NCBI RefSeq assembly: GCF_030160275.1
Contig: NZ_BSOA01000002.1
Coordinates: 186,001 to 250,000, forward strand
DNA from: Dyella flagellata
GTDB lineage: Bacteria; Pseudomonadota; Gammaproteobacteria; Xanthomonadales; Rhodanobacteraceae
Direction of reading: 5' to 3'
DNA: 64,000 nt
Every line of letters starts with the position of its first letter. Positions within the stretch are counted from its first letter, which is position 1. Shown here piece after piece: positions 63,090 to 64,000 of the stretch. The notes beneath the pieces were generated by a model. That model made no database searches. It saw nothing but the letters and a program-made list of their open reading frames with translations, and was not told the DNA's origin. The position numbers and the translations under genes were made by a program.

Positions 63090-63329
63090 ATGCAACACAC
63101 GCTTTCCATCCTTCTGCAGAACGAAGCCGGCGCCTTGGTTCGCGTCGCAGGCCTGTTTGCCGCGCGCGGACATAACATCGACACGCTGACCGTGGCGCCC
63201 ACGACCGATCCGGCGGTATCGCACCTGATCCTGACTGTGCGCGGCGACAACGCCGCGCTCACGCAAATCCTGCAGCAGACGCGCAAACTGGTGGACGTAT
63301 TGCAGGTACAACACGCGACGCACGCATGA
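63090..63329 (+). CDS. ilvM: Acetolactate synthase small subunit, short (IlvM-type)
   Basis: A 79-residue ACT-domain protein that activates or regulates the large subunit. QHTLSILLQNEAGALVRVAG and LFAARGHNIDTLTVAPTTDP are the ACT domain. It is one module only, like E. coli IlvM and unlike longer IlvN/IlvH. Valine feedback sensitivity cannot be judged from this. It overlaps ilvA by four bases. Confidence 0.92.
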   Translation: MQHTLSILLQNEAGALVRVAGLFAARGHNIDTLTVAPTTDPAVSHLILTVRGDNAALTQILQQTRKLVDVLQVQHATHA

Positions 63330-64000
63330 ACGCACAGCTCGCGGACAAACCATCGGCACCCACCGCCGCGGCCATATTGCGTCGTGCGGAAGTGGCGCGT
63401 GTCTACGAAGTAGCGCAGCATACCGCTTTGGAACGCGCACCGCTGCTTTCCGCGCGACTCGGCGCTGATGTATGGCTCAAGCGCGAAGATCAGCAACCGG
63501 TGTTTTCGTTCAAGCTGCGCGGCGCCTACAACCGCATGGCACAGCTCGATGCCGCCGAACGCCTGCGTGGCGTAATCGCGGCCTCAGCTGGCAATCATGC
63601 GCAAGGCGTGGCCTTGGCTGCTTCGCGATTGAAAATTCCCGCAATGATCGTGATGCCGGTGACTGCGCCGCAGGTGAAAGTCGACGCGGTGCGGCGCTTC
63701 GGTGGTGCGTATGCGGAGGTGGTACTGCACGGCGATTCGTACAGCGACGCGCAAGCGGAAGCCCAGCGCCTGCGTGACCAGCGCGACGCTACGTTCGTGC
63801 ATCCCTTCGACGACCTGGATGTAATTGCCGGTCAGGCCACCATCGCACTGGAGCTGCTGGATCAACACCAAGGGCCCTTGCACGCCGTGTTTGTACCGAT
63901 CGGCGGCGGCGGCCTGGCCGCCGGCATGGCAGCTGTGATCAAGGCGCGCCGCCCAGGCGTGCGCGTCATCGGTGTTCAAGCCAGCGATGCTGACGCGATG
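63326..64000 (+). CDS. ilvA: Threonine dehydratase (3' end outside window)
   Basis: Deaminates threonine to 2-oxobutyrate, the entry to isoleucine. The first 225 residues are visible. The PLP Lys is in FSFKLRGAYNRM (Lys63), and SAGNHAQGVALAASRL and PIGGGGLAAGMAAVIKARRP are the phosphate-binding and substrate segments. The reading frame is open to base 64000 without a stop. The C-terminal regulatory domain is not covered. It overlaps ilvM by four bases. Confidence 0.94.
   Translation, partial: MNAQLADKPSAPTAAAILRRAEVARVYEVAQHTALERAPLLSARLGADVWLKREDQQPVFSFKLRGAYNRMAQLDAAERLRGVIAASAGNHAQGVALAASRLKIPAMIVMPVTAPQVKVDAVRRFGGAYAEVVLHGDSYSDAQAEAQRLRDQRDATFVHPFDDLDVIAGQATIALELLDQHQGPLHAVFVPIGGGGLAAGMAAVIKARRPGVRVIGVQASDADAM

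Noticed and set aside
1-64000. tRNA or rRNA genes, insertion sequences, prophage or integron elements
   Set aside because: Intergenic regions were read on both strands; no cloverleaf-like tRNA sequence, rRNA segment, transposase, integrase or phage structural gene was seen.

Overview
The window is GC-rich, gene-dense DNA from a gammaproteobacterium, most likely of the Xanthomonadales/Lysobacterales (Rhodanobacteraceae-like: Dyella, Frateuria, Rhodanobacter and relatives). Pointers are the E. coli-type Glk, Tdk, Rep, SecB, UbiE, RdgC, TtcA and PlsB proteins, a branched-chain amino-acid supraoperon, and many palindromic extragenic repeats of at least three families. No tRNA, rRNA, CRISPR array, insertion sequence or phage gene was seen. 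The assignment is by resemblance only.

Layout. 1-7.4 kb: the 3' part of glucokinase, a HAD phosphatase, a SNF2-type helicase, the secB-gpsA pair and the ribosomal protein pair rpmB-rpmG with promoter and terminator. 7.4-15 kb: a DUF4166 / DCC-thioredoxin / saccharopine-dehydrogenase-like trio, a fatty-acid desaturase, a tightly overlapping Gld-type ABC exporter operon and mutM. 15-19.4 kb: an unknown protein, thymidine kinase, Rep helicase and a BluB-like nitroreductase. 19.5-23.5 kb: two tandemly duplicated secreted proteins with an HEYAE...E-GDEC signature, each preceded by a conserved, apparently structured leader. 23.5-29.5 kb: a PerM/AI-2E transporter, a lipoprotein acid phosphatase, an unknown lipoprotein and PlsB. 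29.5-36.2 kb: a subtilisin-like autotransporter and a four-gene periplasmic operon (DsrE-like, orphan solute-binding protein, two dihaem cytochromes c). 36.2-51.7 kb: mostly housekeeping and peptidase genes (ubiE, PagL-like, GST, cupin-EamA, AsnC regulator, proline iminopeptidase, M1 aminopeptidase, alpha/beta hydrolase, trehalase, YgjP-like, rdgC, aromatic/aspartate aminotransferase, ttcA, YdcH-like, GNAT).

52.0-64.0 kb holds a complete isoleucine-leucine-valine pathway on one strand: leader peptide and attenuator, then leuA-ilvE-leuC-leuD-leuB-ilvD-ilvC-VOC gene-ilvG-ilvM-ilvA (the last cut by the window end). Six of its junctions are 4-nt ATGA overlaps. A 45-codon leader peptide rich in Leu/Val/Ile codons, an intrinsic terminator and a segment that can pair with the terminator's left arm make up a classical ribosome-mediated attenuator. 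The leader ATG lies so close to its best promoter that the transcript may be leaderless. A perfect 16-bp hairpin separates ilvC from the downstream genes.

The points most worth a second look are the duplicated HEYAE proteins with their leader RNA, the DsrE/solute-binding/cytochrome operon (which has a thiosulfate-dehydrogenase-like cytochrome but no transporter partners), the leaderless-looking ilv-leu attenuator, two MetJ-box-like operators, and the GTAGGCTGGGAT repeat family, one copy of which supplies the stop codon of the SNF2 helicase.
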